Shown: positions 47,701 to 57,245 of the stretch, piece by piece
How the letters are laid out: each line of letters opens with the position of its first letter
Position numbering within the stretch: position 1 is the first letter of the stretch
DNA from: Phymorhynchus buccinoides
Taxonomy: Eukaryota; Mollusca; Gastropoda; Neogastropoda; Raphitomidae
DNA: 64,000 bases
Direction of reading: 5' to 3'
Assembly (NCBI GenBank): GCA_017654935.2
Contig: CM065689.1
Coordinates: 60,780,110 to 60,844,109, forward strand
Program-made: the position numbers and the translations under genes
The notes under the pieces: model-generated
Database searches by the model: none
Seen by the model: the letters and a program-made list of their open reading frames with translations, nothing else
Told to the model about the DNA's origin: nothing

Positions 47701-50700
47701 GAAATGAGCCATTCTTTATTCAAGTACAATTATTTATGTAAATAAATTCACTCCTATTTAGAAAAGAAAACTGGCACCTTATCCTTGCTTTATAATTGAT
47801 CTCTCACCACTTGCACACAAACAATTTATACAAAACAAGAACGCTTACTTTATAACTAGTCTCTCACAACTTGCACACAAACAATTTATACAAAACAAGA
47901 ACGCTTACTGTATAACTAGTCTCTCACAACTTGCACACAAACAATTTATACAAAACAAGAACGCTTACTTTATAACTAGTCTCTCACAACTTGCACACAA
48001 ACAATTTATACAAAACAAGAACGCTTACTTTATAACTAGTCTCTCACAACTTGCACACAAACATTTTATACAACACAAGAACGCTTACTGTATAACTAGT
48101 CTCTCACCACTTGCACACAAACATTTTATACAAAACAAGAACGCTTACTGTATAACTAGTCTCTCACCACTTGCACACAAACATTTGATACAAAACAAGA
48201 ACGCTTACTGTATAACTAGTCTCTCACCACTTGCACACAAACATTTGATACAACACAAGAACGCTTACTGTATAACTAGTCTCTCACCACTTGCACACAA
48301 ACATTTGATGCAACACAAGAACGCTTACTGTATAACTAGTCTCTCACAACTTGCACACAAACATTTGATACAACACAAGAACGCTTACTGTATAACTAGT
48401 CTCTCACCACTTGCACACAAACATTTGATACAACACAAGAACGCTTACTGTATAACTAGTCTCTCACCACTTGCACACAAACATTTGATACAAAACAAGA
48501 ACGCTTACTGTATAACCAGTCTCTCACCACTTGCACACAAACATTTTATACAACACAAGAACGCTTACTGTATAACTAGTCTCTCACCACTTGCACACAA
48601 ACATTTGATACAAAACAAGAACGCTTACTGTATAACTAGTCTCTCACCACTTGCACACAAACATTTTATACAAAACAAGAACGCTTACTGTATAACTAGT
48701 CTCTCACCACTTGCACACAAACATTTGATACAAAACAAGAACGCTTACTGTATAACTAGTCTCTCACCACTTGCACACAAACATTTGATACAAAACAAGA
48801 ACGCTTACTGTATAACCAGTCTCTCACCACTTGCACACAAACATTTGATACAAAACAAGAACGCTTACTGTATAACTAGTCTCTCACCACTTGCACACAA
48901 ACATTTTATACAACACAAGAACGCTTACTGTATAACTAGTCTCTCACCACTTGCACACAAACATTTTATACAAAACAAGAACGCTTACTGTATAACTAGT
49001 CTCTCACCACTTGCACACAAACATTTGATACAAAACAAGAACGCTTACTGTATAACTAGTCTCTCACCACTTGCACACAAACATTTTATACAAAACAAGA
49101 ACGCTTACTGTATAACTAGTCTCTCACCACTTGCACACAAACATTTTATACAAAACAAGAACGCTTACTGTATAACTAGTCTCTCACCACTTGCACACAA
49201 ACATTTGATGCAACACAAGAACGCTTACTGTATAACTAGTCTCTCACCACTTGCACACAAACATTTGATACAACACAAGAACGCTTACTGTATAACTAGT
49301 CTCTCACCACTTGCACACAAACATTTGATACAAAACAAGAACGCTTACTGTATAACCAGTCTCTCACCACTTGCACACAAACATTTTATACAAAACAAGA
49401 ACGCTTACTGTATAACTAGTCTCTCACAACTTGCACACAAACATTTGATGCAAAACAAGAACGCTTACTGTATAACTAGTCTCTCACCACTTGCACACAA
49501 ACATTTGATACAAAACAAGAACGCTTACTGTATAACCAGTCTCTCACCACTTGCACACAAACATTTGATACAAAACAAGAACGCTTACTTTATAACTAGT
49601 CTCTCACAACTTGCACACAAACAATTTATACAAAACAAGAACGCTTACTGTATAACCAGTCTCTCACAACTTGCACACAAACATTTGATACAAAACAAGA
49701 ACGCTTACTGTATAACTAGTCTCTCACCACTTGCACACAAACATTTGATACAAAACAAGAACGCTTACTGTATAACTAGTCTCTCACCACTTGCACACAA
49801 ACATTTGATACAACACAAGAACGCTTACTGTATAACTAGTCTCTCACCACTTGCACACAAACATTTGATACAACACAAGAACGCTTACTGTATAACTAGT
49901 CTCTCACAACTTGCACACAAACATTTGATACAAAACAAGAACGCTTACTGTATAACTAGTCTCTCACCACTTGCACACAAACATTTGATACAAAACAAGA
50001 ACGCTTACTGTATAACTAGTCTCTCACCACTTGCACACAAACATTTGATACAAAACAAGAACGCTTACTGTATAACTAGTCTCTCACCACTTGCACACAA
50101 ACATTTGATACAACACAAGAACGCTTACTGTATAACCAGTCTCTCACAACTTGCACACAAACATTTTATACAACACAAGAACGCTTACTGTATAACCAGT
50201 CTCTCACAACTTGCACACAAACATTTGATACAACACAAGAACATTTTCCCTGGAGTGCCATACTTGCACACAAACATTTGATACAACACAAGAACGCTTT
50301 TCCCTGGAGTGCGATACTTGCACACAAACATTTGATACAACACAAGAACGCTTTTCCCTGGAGTGCGATATTTGCACACAAACATTTGATACAACACAAG
50401 AACGCTTTTCCCTGGAGTGCAATACTTGCCTATTAGGACCGGAGAAAAACTAGGAAGAGAAAATAATGATAAAATAAAATATAAAAACACACCAAAAGAA
50501 TGATTATTGTAATACTTATTAAAACTCTTAAATTGTGTGTACTATAAAAGTATGAATGATAAATTCTATAAAATAAATGATGATGAAAATGGTGTTTTAC
50601 GTCCTCTCGGTCATAGACACATATGGGACATTTGTAAGTACAAAGATGGTGGGAACATTACTGGCTGCAATGCCCGTAGTGATTTTTTTTTATTCGGACC

Positions 50701-52295
50701 CCATTTCTGCATCGCGCAGGCTCCGCAAGGGACGTCACTCCTATCGGCTAGCATGTCGAGTTTCGATTTGTGATGGATGTTCACACAACTTGTAAACATT
50801 GCTGGGTTTTAGTTGCTCGCGGCCAAGTTTTGTGCTAAAGATAAATGACATTGTTGTTTGAATCCTGGATTTGTCTCCTGAGGGAAACAGCCAATATTTA
50901 TCGAATGATCACGCCCATTTACTAATTTTAATAGTAGGCCTATCACTGAGACTAGTAGGCCTATCAAGCACTAGCGCGAAGTAGCCTAGCAGACGAATTG
51001 TTACAAACAATCACACTATTTAGCATTTTAGCAAGCGTTCGTGTGTGCGTGTCACTGTGTGTGTGAGTGAGTGTGTGCAGACTGTGTGGATAATCGATTT
51101 TTTCCCTTCTAATTTATAATCAACATTGCAATTTAGTAGATCTACTACCATCATGATATTGATAATCATGTCTATTCATATAAATTAAATACTACTTTCT
51201 TCACTGACTACTATACTGTTGATTTCGAGATAAGTCACAACACATTTTGTTCTTTTGTGATTAAGAACAGACCTTTAAGATCTGCAGACTGTCTATGTTT
51301 GGCTCGCAGTTGTTATTTCGACGACAATTTTTGGAACAGCAGGTAGGCTAGACATTGAACTTTCATCAGACGCTATTGTAGGCTAGCTAATATTGATTCG
51401 AACTTGACGCGTAAAGCTCAGTGCGCCTGCGCGATGCAGACCGGACCCAAAGTGAAATGCAGAAATGTGGTCCGAAAAAAATATATCGCCATGCCCGTAG
51501 GCAGTGCAACACCATTAAAGTCCCGAGTTTGTAACAATATAGATAGGTGTAGCGGTAACCACGCCTCGGATAAACCTCATCGGCTATGGTACCGCCACAG
51601 TCGCTATAAAAATAAACGACGAAATAAGACTTTACGCCCTCTTCGGCCTTTCGGCCATGTGGGGCATTGGGGTTTTACTGTTGATGAAAAAAGAGGGGGA
51701 GGGGGGGGGGGTGGGTGATCCGGAGGATCTCAGCGCACCAAGTGAGGGCAGGCCCACTGAGGGAGGGGTACGCAAGGAAACCTCGCGTCAACAACCATCA
51801 GTGGGTCCGCCTCCTCCTGGGGGAGATCAGCTCACGGGTCACCTGGGGGGGGGGGGGGGGGGGCTATGAAATAAGAAGAAAAATGGTGTATAACGTCCTC
51901 GTGGTCATAGACACATATGGGACATTTGTAAATACAAAGATGGTGGGAACAATACTGGCTGCAATGCCCGGAGGCAGTGCAACACCAGTAAAGTCCCGAG
52001 TTTTTATCAATAGATATGTGTAGCGGTAACCACGCCTCGGATATACCTCACCGGCTATGGTACCACCACAATAGTACAATGGATAAGCGTGATGAAATAA
52101 AATACTACTCTGAACAATATGTGAATTTATAAAAACTTCTAACGACGGAGCGCTTCAACGATAATGAAATATAATTTTAAAAATATACTAAACACACACA
52201 CAAAACCCCGAGTGAACACCGTCTTGTCAATGCCACGGACTTTATTTGCAACGCGTGCACCATCATGTACACGTAATGAAGAAAAAGGGGACAAC

Positions 52296-52342
<47 letters not shown>

Positions 52343-55300
52343 CCCCTCTTCTAACAAATCCAGTCAGACAGCGTGTCTGATAGTGACTCAACTTCTAAAC
52401 ACTATTTACACTTTCTACAACAACAAATGTTTTTATACATGTCACACGAAACGTGACACAAGGCAACTAGCCAAAGGGAAATAACCCAAAAGTTAATTGT
52501 GACACACCACCATTACAAAAATTACTTAAAATCACATAAAATAATAATATTAAAAGGCAGCGATTTAATGCTCCAAACAAATAGATGATTTTGACAAAAA
52601 AACAGATGCTTGTGGCAAAATAAAAGACCATCTAACCCTAACCGTATCCCTAACTCTATCCCTAACCACGGAAATAACCAAGAAATAGAGCAGGAGGGTG
52701 TAAATCTACATATTTGCCGATAAATCGATGTACAAAGCCATGCACTTATACTATTTTTTTGCTGGAACCATTCCTTTTTTTGGTTGATTAAGTTTAAGTC
52801 ATATTAAAACAAAGTGATTAAAATTGCTACTTTTATACAAATTTCAGTTCTACAACAAATTTCAGCTCTACTACATGTATTTTTGAAAATTATATTTTAT
52901 CAGCTTGATCACGTTCAGTTTTATGTATTTTTGTGAGTTCCAGTAAACTCAGAGTTTATGACGTAATTCGATTTTGCTTAAGCTTTGTTATGCTGTATGG
53001 CAACCGTAGCATTTACTGCTGGATTTGTATTTTATGGATATTTCTTTTACAATAAGTATGACAATTATGATTGTGATGTCCAGTACTCTTTGTGTTCTTT
53101 TCTTATTTCTTCTGCAGGAGGTCTTCTGGTGGCCTCCAACTGGTGTTGTCGCCCCTCTAGTCAGGTCGTTGAAGGGAAAGTCTTTCCACCAGGGTCTGAG
53201 ATGGAGATTCTGGAAATGGACATAGTTTTGAATCTGGAAAATGCCTGGAAACAGCTCAAGGATGATGACATCATCACACAGGTGATGCAAATATTTTTGT
53301 TTCTTGTTGTGTACTTTTTGTATCCTCGGGACTACAAGCAACAGCAACAACAGCAGCATCAGCAGTCGCACAACTAGTAGCAGCAACACCAGAAGTAGTA
53401 ACAATAGTGGTTGACGTTGTTGCTGCTTTTATTATTGTAGCAGTTGAAGCATAGCAACACAAGCAGTAAACACTGACATTTGTTCTTCTTCTTCTTAATG
53501 TTGTTGTTGTCCATCAAATCTTGGATGCTCAGTAACAAACACAAATGAAATTATGAGAAGATCGAGGCTGTAGCTGTTGGCTCGCGCTCAGTCTTGGACC
53601 ACGTTAGCGTTGCGTCTGGCACAAACACCATTCCCTGCAAAACAGCGTAGAGGATCTGGGTGTCCATTTGGACAGTTCTTTGTCCATGGACACCCAGATC
53701 AGCCACTTTTGCCGTTCCGCCTACCTCGCTCTGAGGCAGATTGCTTCAATCCGTCCTTCACTGTCTGAAAAAGCCGCCACTCAACTATTCGTTGGTCTGT
53801 TAAAAAAATGACTATTGCAATGCAACTCTTGCCGGACTCCCCGCAGTTCAAATCAATCGTCTCCAACGAACACAAACAATGTACCCAGACTCGTCCTGAG
53901 GAAATCTAAAAGAACCGATGTCACACCCCTTCTGATCAAACTACACTGGCTGCCCATTCATGCTCGCATTAAGTACAAACTAGCAACCTTCGCTTTCCGC
54001 CATTTTCAGAACACTTTGCCAACATACCTGTCCAACCATCTCATCACCTGTCAACCATTTCGCACTCTTGTGAGGGTTGGGGTGGGGAATCCGTTTCATT
54101 GCAGAAATCTTGTGAAATTTTGTGTTGCAGTTCTTTTTATATTTCGTAAGTTGTATGTAGAAGGATGTAGACAATATACGTCTTGTAAACTTTAAAAGCT
54201 TGTAAAGGAGGCAGAAGGGTGTCTTTGTTTTTGCAAAATTTTTTTATTATGATTAGTCATGCAACTGGTAAGTTGATGGCAGTATGATTTTATTTCCAGT
54301 ATTGTATCTAAGCTTGATTGAGGAGGTGAATGTGGTCTATGGTTTCTTCTTAGAATTTTCATATTGTAACTATTTTACTCTTGTATAATTGTGAGTGTGT
54401 GTGTGCGCGCGCGTGCATTATTAATGTCAAGCAGTGATAATGAGCAAAGGACCAAGTATTCTTACATTCTCAACAACCAAACTAGCATTATTCCTGCATT
54501 GTGAACGTAGTTTCAAACATATTTTGTACAATTCGTCATTCTACTCATTTCAGAGAGAAGTGAGCAATCATAAGTTGTCAGTTAGTCTGTATTCATTGTT
54601 GTCAAATTTATTCCGTTGTTTAGGAAGAATTCGAAGCATGCACAGCCAAACTGTGTATTCGAAACGAAGCCCAGATCAAGAGTCCCTTTGAGCGACAGGG
54701 GTCTGCTGTACAACAGGCTGGCTTACGTCTGGAACAGTACGATGAGGTCACTGTGCCCTGTGTCTATAAAGCCATGTGGAGAGAACACCAGGACAGAGGT
54801 CAGTGGACATTACGATGAGGTCACTGTGCCCTGTGTCTATAAAGCCACGTGGAGAGAACACCAGGACAGAGGTCAGTGGACATTACGATGAGGTCACTGT
54901 GCCCTGTGTCTAAAGCCACGTGGAGAGAACACCAGGACAAAGGTCAGTGGACATTACGATGAGGTCACTGTGCCCTGTGTCTATAAAGCCATGTGGAGAG
55001 AACACCAGGACAGAGGTCAGTGGACATTACGATGAGGTCACTGTGCCCTGTGTCTATAAAGCCATGTGGAGAGAACACCAGAACAAAGGTCAGTGGACAT
55101 TACGATGAGGTCACTGTGCCCTGTGTCTATAAAGCCATGTGGAGAGAACTCCAGGTCAAAGGTCAATGAGCATTACGATGAGGTCACTGTGCCCTGTGTC
55201 TATAAAGCCATGTGGAGAGAACTCCAGGACAGAGGTCAGTGGACATTACGATGAGGTCACTGTGCCCTGTGTCTATAAAGCCATATGGAGAGAACACCAG

Positions 55301-55550
55301 GACAGAGGTCAGTGGACATTACGATGAGGTCACTGTGCCCTGTGTCTATAAAGCCATGTGGAGAGAACACCATGTCAAAGGTCAGTGAGCATTACGATGA
55401 GGTCACTGTGCCCTGTGTCTATAAAGCCATGTGGAGAGAACAGCAGGTCAAAGGTCAGTGCACAATGTAACATACCCCAGCACGTGTCCATGCACTTTGA
55501 TATTTCTGAGAAAGACAGACAGCAAGACAAGACACACACAGAAGACACGA

Positions 55551-55600
<50 letters not shown>

Positions 55601-56952
55601 ACGGTAACGCTTGTGTGCTGTATGAAGACAGGAGTAAAAGGTGTTTGAATTGGTAATTTGATATTTAATTATTTCCCTATTTATGTTAATATACTATTGT
55701 GTTGCTCGTTTGTCTGCACGCGTGCTTATGTAGGTGTGCTGTTGTTGCTGTTGTTGGTGGTGTGTGTGTGGGGGGGGGGGGGGGGGGCGCTCGCTTGCGT
55801 GCGTGATTGTGCGTATTTCTGTTTGAAGGAAAGATTAGCTTTTGATGTTTCAAATCCTTTTTAAAAACTTTTATATGAATGTACTAATGTGTTGATCCTT
55901 GTTTGTCTGCATGTGAATGAATATATATTGCTATATTTGATGTTTATATATATATAAAAAAAGAATGTACTAATGTGTTGATCCTTGTTTGTCTGCATGT
56001 GAATGAATATATATTGCTATATTTGATGTTTATATAATCTGTCTTTATGCATGCGTATGCTAGTATTTATTGTAGCTTTTATGCATTACTTTAGTTGTGC
56101 TTAGTTTTTGTATCTTATATAATCATTTATAAAGCGCAAAGAGCTCCAATTTAACTGAGAGGTGTTGCGCTATGTAAAAGATCATTATTATTATTATTAT
56201 TTTTATTATTATTATTATTATTATTATAGCTTATAAAAACCGCCCACTAATTTGACAGAACATCTGTGCAAGATAAAAGTTCACTTGTTGACAGAACCTT
56301 TCGGTGAGATGTAAGTCAATCCCATTGAAATCTTCATGATTATGCTTAATCTACGAAGCATGTTTGATCTGTCAAATCGTGTGTTGTTTTTGTGCAGGGC
56401 TCCCAATCGTCCCGCAAAACACGGGGTCCCAGGGACTCCTTCATTTACAGTATAGAGGGTCCTAGGGGCGGGATGGATGGTCCCAGTGGCATTGCGAATG
56501 CAAAAAAGATTTTTCCTAGTGAATCCATGGGACCCTCTGCACATTCTTTTAGAGGGTCCTTTAGAATTATAGTGCTTCATAGACCCCAAAATGGGGGTCC
56601 AAGGGAGCCCTGTTGTGTAACAATAGCTTTTGCAAACGCAAAATCCACTTTAGATACTGTCATGTTGATGTTGTAATATATGAGTAAATCAAGTTGTATA
56701 TCAATTTTTGATTTTCTCCTGGCAGACACAGAGAAGGGAAGAGCTTTCTTCGCTGACTGGTTGAAGGCCATCACGGAGGTGTGGTCCAGGACCATGTTCT
56801 ACAGCAGTCTGTCAGAGACACGCAGTGAACGGCAGAAGTCGGCCATTGTGGAGGAGCTGTACGGAAGGTTCCACTCCCTGGTGATGACCAAGGACCCGGA
56901 GACGTACAGGAATGACGACCTGGTGTCTAGAATTGTGGTCAGAAAGCTGTGA
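35444..56952 (+). CDS. SABATH-like carboxyl methyltransferase, right copy, last four exons
   Basis: Exons 35444-35571, 53118-53281, 54624-54798 and 56726-56952 mirror exons D-G of the left gene with identical lengths (128, 164, 175, 227 bp) and splice phases, encoding about 230 residues from [10 protein letters not shown] to VVRKL and stop. Exons A-C are absent because the arm stops at the gap. Introns are 17,546, 1,342 and 1,927 bp; the first is longer than its left counterpart owing to expanded arrays and a 2.2-kb extra segment. Coding differences include EQYDEV for EHYDEV in exon F and a cluster in exon G. Either the other allele of the same gene or a recent inverted duplicate. Confidence 0.78.
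35583..36235. repeat. GAT/ATC-type microsatellite, right copy
   Basis: Counterpart of 17,430-18,078, beginning about 12 bases after the exon D donor, with similar length but different internal arrangement. Confidence 0.95.
36236..39130. other. Intron sequence with a GC-rich block, right copy
   Basis: Counterpart of 14,534-17,429. In the gene's sense direction the GC-rich part has a GC box (GGGGGCGGGGC, near 38,124), a poly-G run (38,166-38,176), an open frame from 38,097, and a strong donor CCCG|GTAAGTATC at 38,286/38,287. No protein family recognised. Confidence 0.4.
39131..40133 (-). mobile_element. 5'-truncated CR1/Jockey-like LINE, right copy
   Basis: Counterpart of 13,531-14,533, open to 39,301 from within the FSDDTKLYN box, with a (TAGG)n tail on the plus strand near 39,131-39,147. 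A handful of residue differences from the left copy (for example VRPRIEYG for FRPRIEYG). Confidence 0.85.
40134..40925. other. Sequence between LINE and Mutator remnant, right copy
   Basis: Counterpart of 12,722-13,530, including the duplicated 31-bp segment at about 40,192-40,255. No new feature; a short stretch present in the left arm (around 13,320-13,350) is missing here. Confidence 0.4.
40926..41874 (-). mobile_element. Internally deleted Mutator-like transposase remnant, right copy
   Basis: Two open frames, 41,874-41,428 (N-terminus with [18 protein letters not shown]) and 41,426-40,926 (C-terminal 166 residues with [17 protein letters not shown] and [13 protein letters not shown]). 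The second frame is uninterrupted here, unlike the left copy, but the catalytic middle is missing in both and the two frames do not join. Confidence 0.65.
41875..43186. other. Non-coding sequence flanking the Mutator remnant, right copy
   Basis: Counterpart of 10,443-11,770; nothing further recognised. Confidence 0.4.
43187..45596 (+). repeat. 13-bp minisatellite of 5' splice-donor motifs, right copy
   Basis: About 2.4 kb of GGTAAGAAGAAAA/GGTCAGAAGAAAA units in the sense orientation of the gene, some 2.7 times longer than the left array. The distal half contains a GGAAAGGTAAG subtype and an AACAAAAGGTAAG subtype absent from the left. Lies in intron D-E. Confidence 0.95.
46740..46950. repeat. 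Short GTCAGCA/CATCAGC-type tandem repeat
   Basis: Imperfect units of about 18 and 36 bp built from CAGCACGAACATCAGCTTCA-like segments. Confidence 0.8.
47277..47486. repeat. 70-bp tandem triplicate
   Basis: Three near-identical copies of a 70-bp unit beginning ATCCCCACT and containing CACGGGTTACCAATACCC. Confidence 0.92.
47790..50240. repeat. 60-bp satellite-like array, right copy (about 41 units)
   Basis: Same unit as 7,621-9,549 in reverse complement, about nine units longer. The first few units carry CTTTATAACTAGT and ACAATTTATAC variants typical of the array edge in both arms. The single long open frame (20-residue period) is a by-product of the unit length. Confidence 0.95.
50241..50430. 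repeat. 54-bp chimeric units at the edge of the 60-bp array
   Basis: Four consecutive units in which half of the 60-bp repeat is replaced by flanking sequence (TTCCCTGGAGTGCGATACTT). The left arm has one such junction (near 7,610). The repeat/flank boundary has itself been amplified. Confidence 0.85.
50431..52297. repeat. Composite dispersed repeat region, right copy
   Basis: Counterpart of 5,752-7,600 with the same direct modules (about 50,590-50,690, 51,490-51,600 and 51,880-52,075) and homopolymer G runs near 51,700 and 51,847-51,863. Nothing coding recognised. Confidence 0.5.
52298..52337. repeat. (CT)n microsatellite, right copy
   Basis: Shorter counterpart of 5,693-5,751. Confidence 0.95.
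52340..53117. other. 3' end of intron D-E, right copy
   Basis: AT-rich, no feature recognised apart from the acceptor at 53,117/53,118. Confidence 0.5.
53118..53281 (+). CDS. Methyltransferase exon E, right copy
   Basis: 164 bp, TTCTTCTGCAG to CAG|GTGATG. Encodes [12 protein letters not shown] through DDDIITQ, the same residues as the left copy as far as I compared. The upstream open frame (from 52,985) is intron. Confidence 0.85.
53560..54190 (+). mobile_element. Decayed LINE reverse-transcriptase fragment, right copy
   Basis: Counterpart of 3,940-4,480. [12 protein letters not shown] is followed by [20 protein letters not shown] in another frame. It includes a perfect 15-bp inverted repeat (GATCTGGGTGTCCAT ... 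ATGGACACCCAGATC, 53,655-53,702). Confidence 0.65.
54624..54798 (+). CDS. Methyltransferase exon F, right copy
   Basis: 175 bp, TTGTTTAG to GAG|GTCAGT; encodes [10 protein letters not shown] to [14 protein letters not shown] here against EHYDEV on the left. The true donor is the first of ten similar ones. Confidence 0.8.
54799..55462 (+). repeat. 73-bp exon-derived minisatellite carrying 5' splice donors, right copy
   Basis: Nine further copies of the exon F end, ten donor-like sites in all including the true one, at 73-bp spacing. One unit lost a TAT (near 54,912). One more unit than the left array, with the same order of variant units at the distal end (GTCAATGAGC, then AGCATTACG, then GTCAGTGCACA). 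Confidence 0.93.
55557..55599. repeat. (GT)n microsatellite, right copy
   Basis: Short counterpart of 2,440-2,558. Confidence 0.95.
55870..56033. repeat. Direct duplication of about 75 bp, right copy
   Basis: Counterpart of 2,008-2,167. Confidence 0.75.
56105..56226 (+). mobile_element. LINE 3' tail with (TTA)n, right copy
   Basis: TTATAAAGCGCAAAGAGC ... GCGCTATGTAAAAG then (ATT)n, counterpart of 1,805-1,935. Confidence 0.5.
56395..56612. mobile_element. Small inverted-repeat element (MITE-like), right copy
   Basis: Counterpart of 1,430-1,647 with the same 10-bp ends and the flanking TTGTG (reverse complement of CACAA). Same insertion in both arms. Confidence 0.6.
56726..56952 (+). CDS. 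Methyltransferase terminal exon G, right copy
   Basis: 227 bp from the TCCTGGCAG acceptor to TGA. Encodes [20 protein letters not shown] through VVRKL. Differs from the left copy at three residues within four positions (L/M, A/T, I/S) and at VEE/VDE. Confidence 0.82.
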
Positions 56953-57173
56953 AACCATTGAAAAAACACTAACTGTGATGGTGGAGGTTGGAAGGGTTCT
57001 TTGAGAGAGAAACACACAATTATCTTCCATTTTGTTCATTAGTACATTACGTGGTTTAAGCACAGTCTCCATCTAATCAGTCAACTGTGTCATGTAAATT
57101 TAAGGAGCACGGTATAAGTTCCGAGCTTCTTGTTGCTCTAATTTGTCTTCATGTCTGACAATATTATGAATTG

Positions 57174-57179
57174 AATAAA
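57174..57179 (+). promoter_or_regulatory. Poly(A) signal of the right methyltransferase gene
   Basis: AATAAA in TTGAATAAACAC, about 220 bases after the stop codon, about 70 bases before the 23-bp array. Confidence 0.65.
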
Positions 57180-57245
57180 CACTTGTTTAAGCAAAACACA
57201 CTGGGCGCTTGTAGATCCCCTTTTGTTGAAATATTGTGTTAGTGT

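Larger units (their letters stand above)
45597..47789. other. 2.2-kb segment present only in the right arm
   Basis: Separates the 13-bp and 60-bp arrays, which abut in the left arm. It holds a CATCAGCACGAA/CTTCAACGTCAG-type short repeat (46,740-46,950), a poly-G run (47,011-47,031) and a 70-bp tandem triplicate (47,277-47,486). TGTCACGCTCCCGAG near 46,206 and a minus-strand AATAAA near 46,340 are LTR-like, without a paired end. No gene recognised. Confidence 0.6.

Noticed and set aside
48185..50281. 698-codon open frame (and 638 codons on the left) of a 20-residue repeat
   Set aside because: It follows the 60-bp array exactly. Most unit variants change the amino acid, and no promoter, splice or poly(A) context fits a gene.
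52985..53377. 130-codon single open frame around exon E as a separate gene
   Set aside because: Only 53,118-53,281 matches the family and is bounded by splice sites in phase with exons D and F; the rest is intron.
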